64,000 nt of DNA from positions 814,036,569-814,100,568 of the forward strand of contig NC_081414.1 of assembly GCF_030272615.1 (NCBI RefSeq). Reading direction: 5' to 3'. The notes under the pieces are model-generated. The model saw only the letters and a program-made list of their open reading frames with translations, did not search any database and was not told the origin of the DNA. Below are positions 31,543 to 41,966 of the stretch, piece after piece; the first letter of the stretch is position 1, and each line of letters begins with the position of its first letter. The stretch comes from Cryptomeria japonica (taxonomy: Eukaryota > Streptophyta > Pinopsida > Cupressales > Cupressaceae). Made by a program: the position numbers and the translations under genes.

Positions 31543-34065
31543 TCACGGAGGAAGAGATTGGAATTGTTTAGGCCAAAAGTAATCAATAGGAACACTAGAA
31601 GTTCTTTCAGCTGGTTTAAAGAGACTATGATTGACAGTAACAACTTCACCATTATGGGGAAATTTCAAACATTTATGAATAGGAGAAGCAATAGCTTTCA
31701 TGGAAGATAGCCAAGGATAGCCAAGCTTCACACGAAATTGTTCGGATGAAGGAATAATAGCAAAGTTCACATCAAGGGATTTGTTATGGACCTCAATAGG
31801 TAATGTAATAGAACCAATTGCAGGAGAAGAAAATGCATCAAATAATTTCACAATCACATCTGTTTTGTCATAGATCACTTGATTCAATTGCAAATTAAAA
31901 AGAAATTCTTTAGTAATAACATTAACCATGCACAAAGGATCAATAAGCACTCCACGGCAAGGTGTATTCTTGACTTTTGCAACTATGTATAAAGGACCAT
32001 CAGGTGCCCTGATAGTTTCACTAGAATCAAATGTGATGGAAGGTTCTGTAGGGTTTTCTTGTTGTTCTACAAAGTTAATCACATTCGGAGTCATAGACAC
32101 AAGACCATCAGATGAGAAAGAGGAATCATTAGTCTCAATCGCATTAGAGGTATGAGAAGGTAATGGATCAGTAAAAATCTGAAGATTTTGGTTAGGAGGA
32201 GCTACAGATGTGTTGCCTTTATCATTCACTCCAGAAATAGAGATAGTATTATTATCAATCAAATCTTGAATTTTACCCTTTAAGGCAAAACATTTTTCAG
32301 TATCATGCCCAGGTTGACGATGAAATTGACAAAAAGATTTGTTATCAAAATAAGGTGAATTAATCTTTGCAGGATCGATTTGCCTTACAGGAGGAAGAGT
32401 AAGCACATTTTGTTCCAATAACTTATTCATAATACTATGCAATGATTCATTCAAAGGAGTAAACTTTCTTTCTTTCTTGAAAAACTTAGAAATAGGAGGC
32501 ACACCTGATGCTGCATTCACATTGTTGTTGATGATGTTTTCATTGAATTTGATGGAATCTCTGTTCGGTTTAAACTTCCCAAATGGTTGTTGACTACTAT
32601 CACCCTTATCACTTGGAGCCATAGGATGTGATTGTTCCATTTGACTCACAGTCAGTTGATAATTGTGAAGAGTTGCACACAACTGTTGGAAAGAAGTAAA
32701 CTCAAAAAACAGAAGTTTGTCTCGAATATCTTTTTGTAAATTAGAAATAAAGATTCTTTGAATATCATTATCAGGCACTGGAAAAGAAATTTGAGCATAC
32801 AAATGCTTATATCTACCAATGAAATTAGTCACTTTTTCTTTAACACCTTGTTTACAATGCATTAAATCAATCAAAGTAACTTTAGGACTTATATTGTTTT
32901 GAAATTGTTGAATGAAAGCATTTACAAGTTGTTCGAAAGAAGTAATGGAATAAGAAGGCAACGAGCAATACCATTGTAGGGCTTTGTCTCTTAATGTTCT
33001 AGTAAACAGTTTTACAAGCAACCGTTGGTCATAAGCAAAATCGGTACATATTGTTTGAAAAGTCTTAACATGTGTTAGAGGATCACCCTTACCATTATAA
33101 AGCTCCAAATGCGGGATTTCAACATGTTTAGGAGGGATAGCTCGAACAATTTCAAGAGAAAGTGGGCTCGCAACATCAAATGTGGGCACACTAAACTTAG
33201 ATTGATTCATAGAGGCAATTTGTTGCTGTAAAGAAGAGACAGTTTGTGCAAGATTGTTAATGGTCGCTTCAGTTGAAGAATTCATATTAGATGTCTTAGA
33301 TTGAGATGGAGGTGTTATGTTATTGAAAGAAGGTAAAGAGTAAGGTGGCGGGACACTATGATAGTTAGTCATAGGAGAGGATTGGAAAGGAGGAACACTA
33401 CAAGGAGGAATGGAATGGTTGAATGAATTGCCCCCTTGCATCATGTTCATTTGTGGAGATGTAATAGGGACACTCATTGAAGGAATGAATGAAGAAGTCG
33501 GATTGAATGAAGGAAGAGGGTTAATTGAAGAAGAAGGATTGCCCCCATGACTGGTGATCATAGGCGGAATGTCTTGTATAGAAGTAGTCATTATGTTTGA
33601 TGTAAAGGTAGGTATGCTAGCAATAGAAGTTGTCAAAGGAATAGAATGATTGACTTGAGTGGGAGGTTGTGTATAACCTAAAGTTTCGGCACAACTCTTT
33701 ATAGGCATCACATTCAAATCCACAATGTGTGCAATACCACGCAAAATATCAATTCCATTCTTATCACTTTGAAGCATATGTTTTAGACCCTCAATTAAAG
33801 GAAGAGCTTGACTATCGAGGTATTCTTGAGACATCCATTGTCGAAAATCATCAAATTGGTTATCCAATTTTGCAAGTTGTTCTACAGAAACCTCATGGAG
33901 AGCTTCTTCATCATTAGGAAGATTAGAGGAATTACCCATGTCCTCGTTAAAAAGGCTATTCAAATTAGGTTCCATCTCCTCGATAATTAAACCTTGGAAA
34001 GACTTAATTCTAAGGCTTCGTCTAACGGGAATAGTGTAAGTAGGGCTTATTGTTGTAAAACTCAT
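31543..34065 (-). CDS. gag: Family A Gag with protease-like domain (older copy)
   Basis: An 840-residue frame. Residues 1-300 are Ser/Pro/Asn-rich. The Retrotrans_gag domain follows (LELYNGKGDPLTHVKTFQ ... LFTRTLRDKALQWYCSLPS ... FIQQFQNN). Next is a variant knuckle of form CX2HX4HX4C (FCQFHRQPGHDTEKC), then a retropepsin fold in which the catalytic DSG-type motif reads D-P-L. Gag should form the virus-like particle; the protease looks inactive. It starts with the same ATG context as A' (GTGCATGAGTTTTAC). The frame ends at a TGA where A' has CGA. No pol follows. Confidence 0.85.
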   Translation of the reverse strand: MSFTTISPTYTIPVRRSLRIKSFQGLIIEEMEPNLNSLFNEDMGNSSNLPNDEEALHEVSVEQLAKLDNQFDDFRQWMSQEYLDSQALPLIEGLKHMLQSDKNGIDILRGIAHIVDLNVMPIKSCAETLGYTQPPTQVNHSIPLTTSIASIPTFTSNIMTTSIQDIPPMITSHGGNPSSSINPLPSFNPTSSFIPSMSVPITSPQMNMMQGGNSFNHSIPPCSVPPFQSSPMTNYHSVPPPYSLPSFNNITPPSQSKTSNMNSSTEATINNLAQTVSSLQQQIASMNQSKFSVPTFDVASPLSLEIVRAIPPKHVEIPHLELYNGKGDPLTHVKTFQTICTDFAYDQRLLVKLFTRTLRDKALQWYCSLPSYSITSFEQLVNAFIQQFQNNISPKVTLIDLMHCKQGVKEKVTNFIGRYKHLYAQISFPVPDNDIQRIFISNLQKDIRDKLLFFEFTSFQQLCATLHNYQLTVSQMEQSHPMAPSDKGDSSQQPFGKFKPNRDSIKFNENIINNNVNAASGVPPISKFFKKERKFTPLNESLHSIMNKLLEQNVLTLPPVRQIDPAKINSPYFDNKSFCQFHRQPGHDTEKCFALKGKIQDLIDNNTISISGVNDKGNTSVAPPNQNLQIFTDPLPSHTSNAIETNDSSFSSDGLVSMTPNVINFVEQQENPTEPSITFDSSETIRAPDGPLYIVAKVKNTPCRGVLIDPLCMVNVITKEFLFNLQLNQVIYDKTDVIVKLFDAFSSPAIGSITLPIEVHNKSLDVNFAIIPSSEQFRVKLGYPWLSSMKAIASPIHKCLKFPHNGEVVTVNHSLFKPAERTSSVPIDYFWPKQFQSLPP

Positions 34066-35227
34066 GCACTAGAAAGGGAGAGAAGATTTTGAATTCAGAG
34101 GTAGCGAATTTCAGTAAAATCAGCCAATCTTCTAGATTTAAGTTGTTAAATGCAATCACGACAATCTCTCGAAATTTCGGAAAAAATGTCAGGGACCGTG
34201 GTGCTCGGAGTGCACACGGTCCTTGCAACTTTTTTTTGAAATTTGCAGGGATGAAAGGTATGATGATTTTAAAGCTAATCTGAAAAAATTGAGTGATTTT
34301 ATGATCTGTAGATAGGCCAAATTAAAGTTGCAATCTCAAAATTGAACCCTACCAAGATTGTCGAAAAATGCAAAATTTGAATTTTGAAAAAGAGAGGGAA
34401 ACTGAAATTTTGGATTTTATGATTTTAGAGGGAATACCAAAAGCAATGAAAGTTTTGAATTTTAAAAGTTGACTCAATTTCACGCAAAATTCGATTTTGA
34501 AAGCGGAAATCAAAGTTGTTGTAATTAAGCGCTTAATTTCAAAAGTCACAAATTGCAAGAATTTGAATAAAACATTGAAATTTCGAATGAACGCCAACAC
34601 ATTTTTCAGATTTAGGATAGTAAGAAGCACAATTTTGACACAAAATTTCAATTTCAACAATTTTTGAATGATTAGAAGCCTTAAACCAAGCAATCACAAG
34701 ACCAACTTTGACTTTAATTTTGAAAGTGTTGTAATTGATAAAATCAGCCAAAATTCTGGATGTTAGCAGAAAAATACAGTAAGATCTAGCTCCTGAAATT
34801 TCGAAAAAAATGTCGGGGACGATGGCGCTCGGAGTGCACATGGTCCTCGCAACTTTTTTCCAAATTTTTAGGGATGAGAGATATTATGATTTTATTGCGG
34901 AATCCAAAGTTACAGCTGATTTGGAGATGTTTTGATCAATGAAATTGTCGGACAAAGGTTGAATCAAGAGGGTTTCAAAAATTAGGGTTTTGACACTTAA
35001 CCACTTAATTTTCAGAATTAAAGCACAAATATGAATTGATAATTTACAATAGAAGGGTAGATCTGAAACAAGCATTAACATTTAGACATTTCGCAAGCTC
35101 AATTGCTAAAAAGAAAATTTAGGGTTTTTTATGCAATCAACCTCTAAAATTTTGCAAAAGATCAAACACGGAAATGTAATCAAGGAATCCAATTTTTAGA
35201 TCTAACCATGAATAATCAGAAAGGATG
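34066..35227 (-). other. Long structured leader of element A
   Basis: About 1.16 kb between the primer site and gag, without a coding frame. It carries two copies of a conserved block with a GC-rich stem: 34193-34200 pairs perfectly with 34215-34222, and a weaker one lies near 34816-34850. Placement between primer site and gag is where packaging signals lie in many retroelements, but no function is shown. Confidence 0.55.
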
Positions 35228-35245
35228 TTCACGTTGGGTTCACCA
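35228..35245 (-). other. Primer binding site of element A
   Basis: TGGTGAACCCAACGTGAA on the minus strand, three bases from the LTR end, one base different from the A' and B site (a CG-to-CA change). Confidence 0.8.
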
Positions 35246-35248
35246 AAA

Positions 35249-36482
35249 TGTAAAGTGGAAAGATCGAACCCTAGTTGCTCTCCCCTCTTCCAACTCCAAG
35301 GAGAGAGAAGGGAGGTTACTAGGGTTGACAGTTTTCACTTAGGGGAGACTTTACATTCAAAAGAGGGGTTGAAACCCACAAGATCCAATCCCACACAATG
35401 CAAGATTGGATTTTAAATGTGTTTCAAGGGTTAAGACAGCAAGGCTACCCTCTTTTGTAAAGAATGTAGATAGAAGGATCAAGCTAGGAATGCATAGAAA
35501 GTGAGAAAGATTCGCTTATAAACAGAGATAGGCATATAGGATGAAGCTGCGGACCTGGAATTAGCAGTAAAATGTCGAGACGGTGCTATCCTGCAAATTT
35601 GAGTGAAAGTTGACGGGACGATGGCGCCCGGCGTGCACACGATCCTCCGAAAAATCCGCGAAATGAAGGGGGATCTGTTCGTCTCTGCACAAGGATTCCA
35701 GATCTTCAATTTCAGCCACGTACCTACAACCCACACACAGAAAAGAGAAGACAATTGGGGGGTTAGGGATTAGGGGTTTTCCCTTAGGTTAAACCCCGGT
35801 TTTGGAATTAACCAAGAAATGAGAAATGTTGTAAATGTAAATGACTGTAATGTAAAACAAGTACTAGTACCTTGTTGTAAGGATGTTTGTATCCTTATAT
35901 GCGAAGGTATAGATGTTGTTGTATGTTGTATGTTGTATGTTGTATGTGATCCCCTCTTCAATGGTTGAATCCTTGTCTTGAATGCAACACTTAGCCTTGA
36001 ATGGAGACTTAGAATGATCAATTGCTTGAAGGAATGCTTGAATGCTTGAATGCTTGAATGCTTGAATGCTTGAATGCTTGGATGTTTGAATGTCTGAATG
36101 TTTTGAGTATCGCTTCCTTTTTCCCTCTTCCAAATGAGAGAGGAAAATGTAGTTTATATACTTGCCAATTAGGGTTGATAGATTGATTTTCCCGACCTTA
36201 GGCCGACCAGGAAATGTTATTTTCCAATTTGCAAACAAAAAGACCTGAAGCCCCATAGGAGACCGGGCCCAAAATAGGGCCAGGGACCAGGGCGCTGGGC
36301 GCTCTGGTCCCACCTCCTGAGACAGCAGGGTGCAAGGAGGATCAAGCTAGGGTGCTGGAAAAATACAGTTTTTGATGTCGTGAGCAAGTTTCGGGGTCTC
36401 CATTCAGGTTCCGTGTTGCGTCACCATCGTGAAGACCAAAATGCAGTCGAAATTGCAAGTGTCACAATTTTAGGACGCTACA
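35249..36482 (-). repeat. 5' LTR of element A
   Basis: A 1,234-bp partner of 11339-12610. It has one 31-bp hairpin unit (36284-36310), where the other LTR has three. It has more copies of a 9-bp GCTTGAAT(G) repeat near 36036-36080. Confidence 0.9.
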
Positions 36483-36968
36483 ATAGTCATTAGCAGTAGC
36501 AAGTTCATCCCTTAAGGTAGCAATCTGTCTTTCAAGTTCATGACCATTATTCCTTGACTGTGTCAACTCAAGCTTCAACTGATCATTCTCATAGGTAAAC
36601 CTGAAGCATTGATCAACTGTTTCCTTCAATGATTGTGCCAGATTCTCTTTATTTTTCTTTTGATCCTTAATCTCTTTAGTCAGTCTCCTCACAATGGATT
36701 GCATCTCATTCTTCAAGGCATCATTCTCTCTTTCAAGTTTGTTAACTTCATCAACTTTATCCTGGTATTGCATGATCTGATCTTATTTCTCCTTCAGCTT
36801 GTCCATCAATTCTTTCCTCTTGTCTCTTGAAGTGATCGCTTGATATTTCAAGTCATTAATGAAATCATCATCAACATTCAGGTTTTTCTTCAAGGTATAG
36901 ATCTCATTTCTTGTTGCATCAAGATCCTCAAGTGCCACACTGAGTTGTCTCTGAAAACTAAAATCCAT
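36483..36968 (-). pseudogene. N-terminal half of element C Gag (coiled coil)
   Basis: The minus-strand frame from ATG 36968, only 55 bp after the primer site, encodes a long Leu/Glu/Lys-rich coiled coil (for example VNKLERENDALKNEMQSI and LERQIATLRDELATAND). One in-frame TAA lies at 36783-36785. At 36483 it is cut by element A and resumes in register at 11333. With its zinc-knuckle C-terminal half it forms a Gag-like protein of about 400 codons. It is not a host coiled-coil gene, because LTR, primer site and knuckles frame it. Confidence 0.7.
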
Positions 36969-37022
36969 TGATTCAATCTCCTGGACCTTCCTTAAGTGGT
37001 TAAGCTTCCTCAGAGGAACTAG

Positions 37023-37034
37023 GCTCTGATACCA
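37023..37034 (-). other. Primer binding site of element C (initiator tRNA-Met)
   Basis: TGGTATCAGAGC on the minus strand, two bases from the LTR end. The leader downstream shares AAGCTTAACCACTT with element D. Confidence 0.9.
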
Positions 37035-37036
37035 AT

Positions 37037-37953
37037 TGTTGGAATCAGTGATCTACCGATTAGTAGATTTTCAAACTTAACTTTAAACCACCAGAAGCAA
37101 ACAGATGAAACTGAAATGCAGAAACATAGAACAAACAACGACAAAAGCATAACACCGGATTTTTACGTGGAAACCCAAATGAGAAAAACCACAGTGGGAT
37201 TTGAACCCACAATATTATTCCACTATGGCTAGTAGAAAAATAATATTATAATATGGGAAGGCATAGGCATTCAGGCACATTGCCTAGATCTCATTGTTCA
37301 ATTACAATAACCCAGAAGGCTACAACCCTCAGGGAAGGCTCACTTCCTTAAAAACTAGTTATAGTGATGCATTACAGTGAATGAACTATGAAATAGCATC
37401 TACAATGCCTAGATGAGTTCCGGTTGAGTGCTAAATATACTGACTAGATCACCTTCTTTGTTATGCTCTGTTCTGCCTTGTCCAAAATCTCAGTCAGCTA
37501 CTAGATCAAGAATGCACATGTGAAAGTGTGCTACAAATGATTCTCGATCACCACTCTCTCACATATAATCATATCATACACCAAAAATATCATCTACACA
37601 AAACTTATAGACTAACAATCACAAAATAGGTCATTTACTATGTCGGCTTGCTAGTGTAATGTGTAGTCTCATGTCGGCTTGACCGGATAATAAAAAATAA
37701 GTGTGGATCACCAAAACAACAATAAAATGATATTTCTATGTCGGCCCAATCAATCCCAACATGATACAATGCACTACAATCACCAGAAATCTTTCGGACC
37801 CAAAACTACTTGGTTCTTCCTGAAATACCGGTTAACAGCCACCAGTTAACACTTGCTTCCAGATAAGAAGAATTGCCATCAATGACAACCCTAAACCAAT
37901 AATCAACGACCGTAAACTACCATAAACCACCGGATGAGTGTCAATTGCCAACA
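37037..37953 (-). repeat. 5' LTR of copia-type element C
   Basis: About 917 bp, reading TGTTGGCAATTGACACTC...ATTCCAACA on the minus strand. The outer end is set by the TGTTGG start, since no second copy is in the window. It carries the conserved copia box near 37155-37205. Confidence 0.65.
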
Positions 37954-39555
37954 TAAATCTTCATTATGGATGCCATCTTTAATGCTTGAAATTGAATACT
38001 TGGCCTCTCCTTCAATGCCCTGAAAATGCTTGATTGCTTGCTCACTTGATCTGAATCTCATTCTTGAGAAATTGAATTGTAAACTTGTAGAGAGAGATGG
38101 ATTTGTTCAAATGAGGGGTGTAAGGCTTTCTTTTATACCTCTCCTCACCAAACATGTATGAAATTTTGAGACAATCCAACATGAGAAGGGAATCCTCACC
38201 CATGTTTTATGACCATTGTCGACACCAAAATTGGGCCCCTTTTGTTGGGACAAGGGCATTTGGGATACCTTTGTCCAACCAATCAAGGTTGAAAAAAGGT
38301 CTACAGACTAGACGCTAGGTGAAGATTGTAATTTAAAATTGGTGTGGGCAAAATCAAACATAATTAAAACACGAAAAGCTAGAATGCCAAAGTGACACCT
38401 AAGTGAGGATGAAAGTTGTATAGGGATACAAATTCATAATCCATCATTAAAATATAAATAATTATAAAAAAATAATTTTTAATTATTTTTAATATGGTAG
38501 AAATATTATTCTAATTCAATAATTATGATTTTATAACTATAATATAATAATATTTTTCATATTGATTTGAATGTAATTAATTTCTATATGTATTGACCTA
38601 ACAAAACTAACTCCTTTAGATATCATTACATAGTTCAACCTCAAAATTATAGTTTGCAAATAGTTACATAAGGTGAGTTCCATATTAAGAGTAATGCGAT
38701 CTTATTGTTGCTTACCAAATTGCAACATTCTTGTCATTTCAAGAACAATGCATTAATCTAATTAAAGCTTCATTGGTAAAATGCTAATGCAAACTCAAAT
38801 TTTCATGCTTGAGTAATATGAAAAGTCTTTCAAGTCTTCCACTCTCAAGGCTTATTTAAAGTGCCAATCCTCTATCTGTGTGGAGTTCAACAATATAATT
38901 AAAGGCTTATTTTGCATGATCCATTAGTGACAACTAACTCAAGCATGTCTATGAATTGGAATGCAACTTTTAAAATTAAAATTTGTCTTGCAAGTAACTT
39001 TCCCTTTATTCTATGGTCAAATTGTTCAACAAGAAAAAGTTACAAGCACACATGCACACATTGTGAAGGACTTTGATGTCCAAATAATGTAAGAAATTGT
39101 AAATGAATTTTATGCAATGTGCAATAAATTTGCTAGTTTTTGCACTTTATTTTGGGATCTACAATAAACATTGTGAATTAGGCAGTGCTCTTGATATCAT
39201 TCATATATTTCAAGATTATTTAAACTATAAATAATGTGGTATTATTACTTCTTTTGAACATCTTTCATCAAACACCTTAAACTTATTTTCCCTCTTTTAA
39301 ATTCTATTTACATGAACTTTGAAGAAACATTGAAGATCTCTATCAAAATTTTGAATCCAATTTTTTTATCAAATGCTTTAAATCCTAATTTTCCCAAATA
39401 ATATGAAAAAATATTTAAGTTATTTGTCAACATCTAAGTTTAAATTGTACAACCTTTTTACTCTAATTTGCAAGGTCCTTTATTTCAATTTATGAAGTCC
39501 TTAAATTTTTTATTCCACTTTCTCTAGTAATTTAAACCTTATTTTTGTGTAATAG
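37954..39555. other. AT-rich DNA without recognisable genes
   Basis: About 1.6 kb of low-GC sequence. I see no frame, LTR end or repeat in it. It is the DNA into which C (right edge) and A' (left edge) inserted; the last five bases are the A' target duplicate. Confidence 0.5.
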
Positions 39556-40786
39556 TGTAGCGTCCTAAAATTGCGACACTTGCAATTTCGACTGCATTTC
39601 GGTCTTCACGATGGCGACACAACACGCAACCTGAATGGAGACCCCAAAACTCGCTCACGACACTGAAAACTGCATTTTTCAAGCACCCTGGCCTGAACCT
39701 CCTTTGCACCCCGCTGTCCTGGAGGTGGGACCAGAGTGCCCAGCGCCCTGGTCCCTCAGGACCAAGGCGCCCAGCGCCCTGGTCCCTGGGTCCTATTTTG
39801 GGCCCGGTTTTCTAAGTGATATCGGGTCTTTTTGTTTGCAAATTGGAAAATTACTTCCCTGGTCGGCCTAAGGTCGGGAAAATCGGTCTATTAGCCCTAA
39901 ATGACAAGTATATAAACTACATTTTTCTCTCTCATTGGGCATGAGATGACATGACGACATAAGCGTGGAAACTATACTCAAACATTCAAGCATTCAAGCA
40001 CTCAAGCAATTGATCATTCCAAGTCTCCATTCAAGGCTAAGTGTTGCATTCAAGTCAAGGATTCAACCATTGAAGAGGAGATCACTTACTTCATGCTACA
40101 ACATATTACAACACACAACATCTAAACCTTCGCACATAAGGATACCAACATCCTTAGAACAAGGTATTAGTACTTGTTTGTCATTACAGTCATTTACATT
40201 TACAGCACTTGCTCATTTCTTGGTTAATTCCAAAACCGGGGTTTGACCTAAAGGCAAACCCCTAATCCCTAACCCCCCATCGTCTTCGCTTTTCTGTGTG
40301 TAGGTTGCAGGTACGCAGCTGAGATTGAAGATTTGGAATCCTTGTGCAGAGACGAACTGATCCCACTTCGTTTCGCGGATTTTTCGGAGGACCGTGGCGC
40401 CGGGCGCCATCGTCCCGACAATTTTTTCTCAAATTTGCAGGACAGCGCTGTATCGACATTCTACTGCTAATTCCAGGTCCGCAGCTTCATCCTATAACCT
40501 AAACTCAGTTTATAAGCGAATCTTTATGACTTTCTATGCATTCCTAGCTTAATCAACATTCTTTACAAAAGAGGGTAGATTTGCTTTCCAAACCCTTGAA
40601 ATTCATTTAGCATCCAATCCTACATTATGTGGGATTGGATCTTATGAGTTTCAACCCCTCTTTTGAATGTAAATTCTATCTCCCAAGTGAAAAACCCGTT
40701 GAATCCTAGCGAACCTCCCTTCTCTCTCCTCGGAGTTGGAAGAGGGGAGACCAACTAGGGTTCGACCGCGATTTTTCCGCTTTACA
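39556..40786 (+). repeat. 5' LTR of A'
   Basis: 1,231 bp, TGTAGCGTCC...TTTACA. It has two 31-bp hairpin units (39728 and 39759), a TATA box at 39909-39916 and a GC-rich stem at 40389-40415 in the transcribed part. Confidence 0.95.
39909..39916 (+). promoter_or_regulatory. TATA box of the A' 5' LTR
   Basis: TATATAAA about 350 bp into the LTR. The same box is at 46489-46496 in the 3' LTR and in family A LTRs on the minus strand. Confidence 0.7.
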
Positions 40787-40789
40787 TTT

Positions 40790-40807
40790 TGGTGAACCCG
40801 ACGTGAA
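40790..40807 (+). other. Primer binding site of A'
   Basis: TGGTGAACCCGACGTGAA, three bases after the LTR, identical to element B. Confidence 0.85.
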
Positions 40808-41966
40808 CATCCTTTCTGATTTTTCATGCTTAGATCTGAAAATTGATTCCTTGATTACATTTCCATGTTTGACCTTTTGCAAAATTTTAGAGGTGATTGC
40901 ATAAAAACCCTAAAATTTCTTTTTAATAATTGAACTTGTGAAATGCTTAATTGTTAATGCTTAATTCAGATTTGCTTTTCTATTACAAATTATCAATTCA
41001 TATCTGTGCTTTAATTTTGAAAATTAAGTGGTTAAAAGTCAAAACCCTAATTTTTGAAACCCTCTTGATTCAACCTTTGTCTGATAATTTGACCGATCAA
41101 AACATTTCCAAATCAGCTGTAACTTTGGATTCTGCAATAAAATCACAATATCTTTCATCCCTGAAAATTTAGAAAAAAGTTGCGAGGACCGTGTTGCACT
41201 CCGAGCGCCATCGTCCCCAACATTTTTTCCAAAATTTCGGGAGCGAGATCTTGCTGTATTTTCCTGCTAAAATCCAAAATTTTGGCTGATTTTATCAATT
41301 ATAACACCTTCAAAATTACAGTCAAAGTGGGTCTTGTGATTACTTGGTCTAGGGCTCCTAATCATTCAAAAATCGTCAAAATCAAAATTTTGTGTCAAAA
41401 TTGTGTTCTTACTGTCTTAAATCTGAAAAGTGTGTTTTTATTCATTCAAAATTTCAGTGCTTCATTCAAATTCTTGCATTTTGTGACTTTTGAAATTAAG
41501 TGCTTAATTACAACAACTTTGATTTCCGCTTTCAAAATTGAATTTTTGTGTGAAATTGAGTCAATTTTTGAATTTCAAAACTTGCATTGCCTTTGACATT
41601 CCCTCTAAAATCATAAAATTCAAAATTTCAGTTTCCCTCTCTTTTTCCAAATTCAAAATTTTGCATTTTTCGACAATCTTGATAGGGTTCAATTTTGAGA
41701 TTGCAACTTTAATTTGGCCTATCTACAGATCGTAAAATCTCTCAATTTTTTCAGATTAGCTCTAAAATCATCATACCTTTCATCCCTGCAAATTTCGAAA
41801 AAAGTTGCAAGGACCGTGTTGCACTTCGAGCGCCACGGTCCCGAACATTTTTTCCGAAATTCTGGGAGACTGTTGTGATTGCATTTAACAGCTTAAATCT
41901 GGAAGATTGGCTGTTTTTACTGAAAATTGCTACCTCTAAATTCAAAATTTTCTCTCTCTCTAGTGC
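40808..41966 (+). other. A' leader with two hairpin blocks
   Basis: 1.16 kb without a coding frame. Two blocks about 625 bp apart share the layout: TTTCATCCCTG, AAATT, AAAAAAGTTGC, stem, CATTTTTTCC. Their stems are 41186-41193 with 41209-41216 (two mismatches) and 41811-41818 with 41834-41841 (perfect). Confidence 0.6.

Larger units (their letters stand above)
11339..36482 (-). mobile_element. Gag-only Ty3/gypsy element A, interrupted by element B
   Basis: Minus strand: 5' LTR 36482-35249, primer site 35245-35228, long leader, gag-protease frame 34065-30640, tail, polypurine tract at 12611-12625, 3' LTR 12610-11339. Without the B insertion the element is about 7.86 kb, like its complete relative A' at 39556-47366. 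It carries no RT, RNase H or integrase. Flanking 5-mers GTAGT/ATAGT (11334-11338 and 36483-36487) fit a target duplication with one change. Stops in the coding frame make this an older copy than A'. Confidence 0.85.
7817..37953 (-). mobile_element. Copia-type element C, split by element A
   Basis: Minus-strand order: LTR (37953 to 37037), tRNA-Met primer site, coiled-coil Gag start (36968 to 36483), [element A inserted], zinc-knuckle Gag end (11333 to 10657), then an unrecognised long frame (10294 to about 7817). Joining across A restores a single Gag frame, with target duplications ATAGT (36483-36487) and GTAGT (11334-11338, one mismatch). No protease, RT or integrase is seen between Gag and the unknown frame. 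The left end is lost where D begins. Confidence 0.65.

Noticed and set aside
36483..36968. Host coiled-coil protein gene
   Set aside because: It sits 55 bp after a copia primer site and LTR, and continues in frame into zinc knuckles on the other side of element A.
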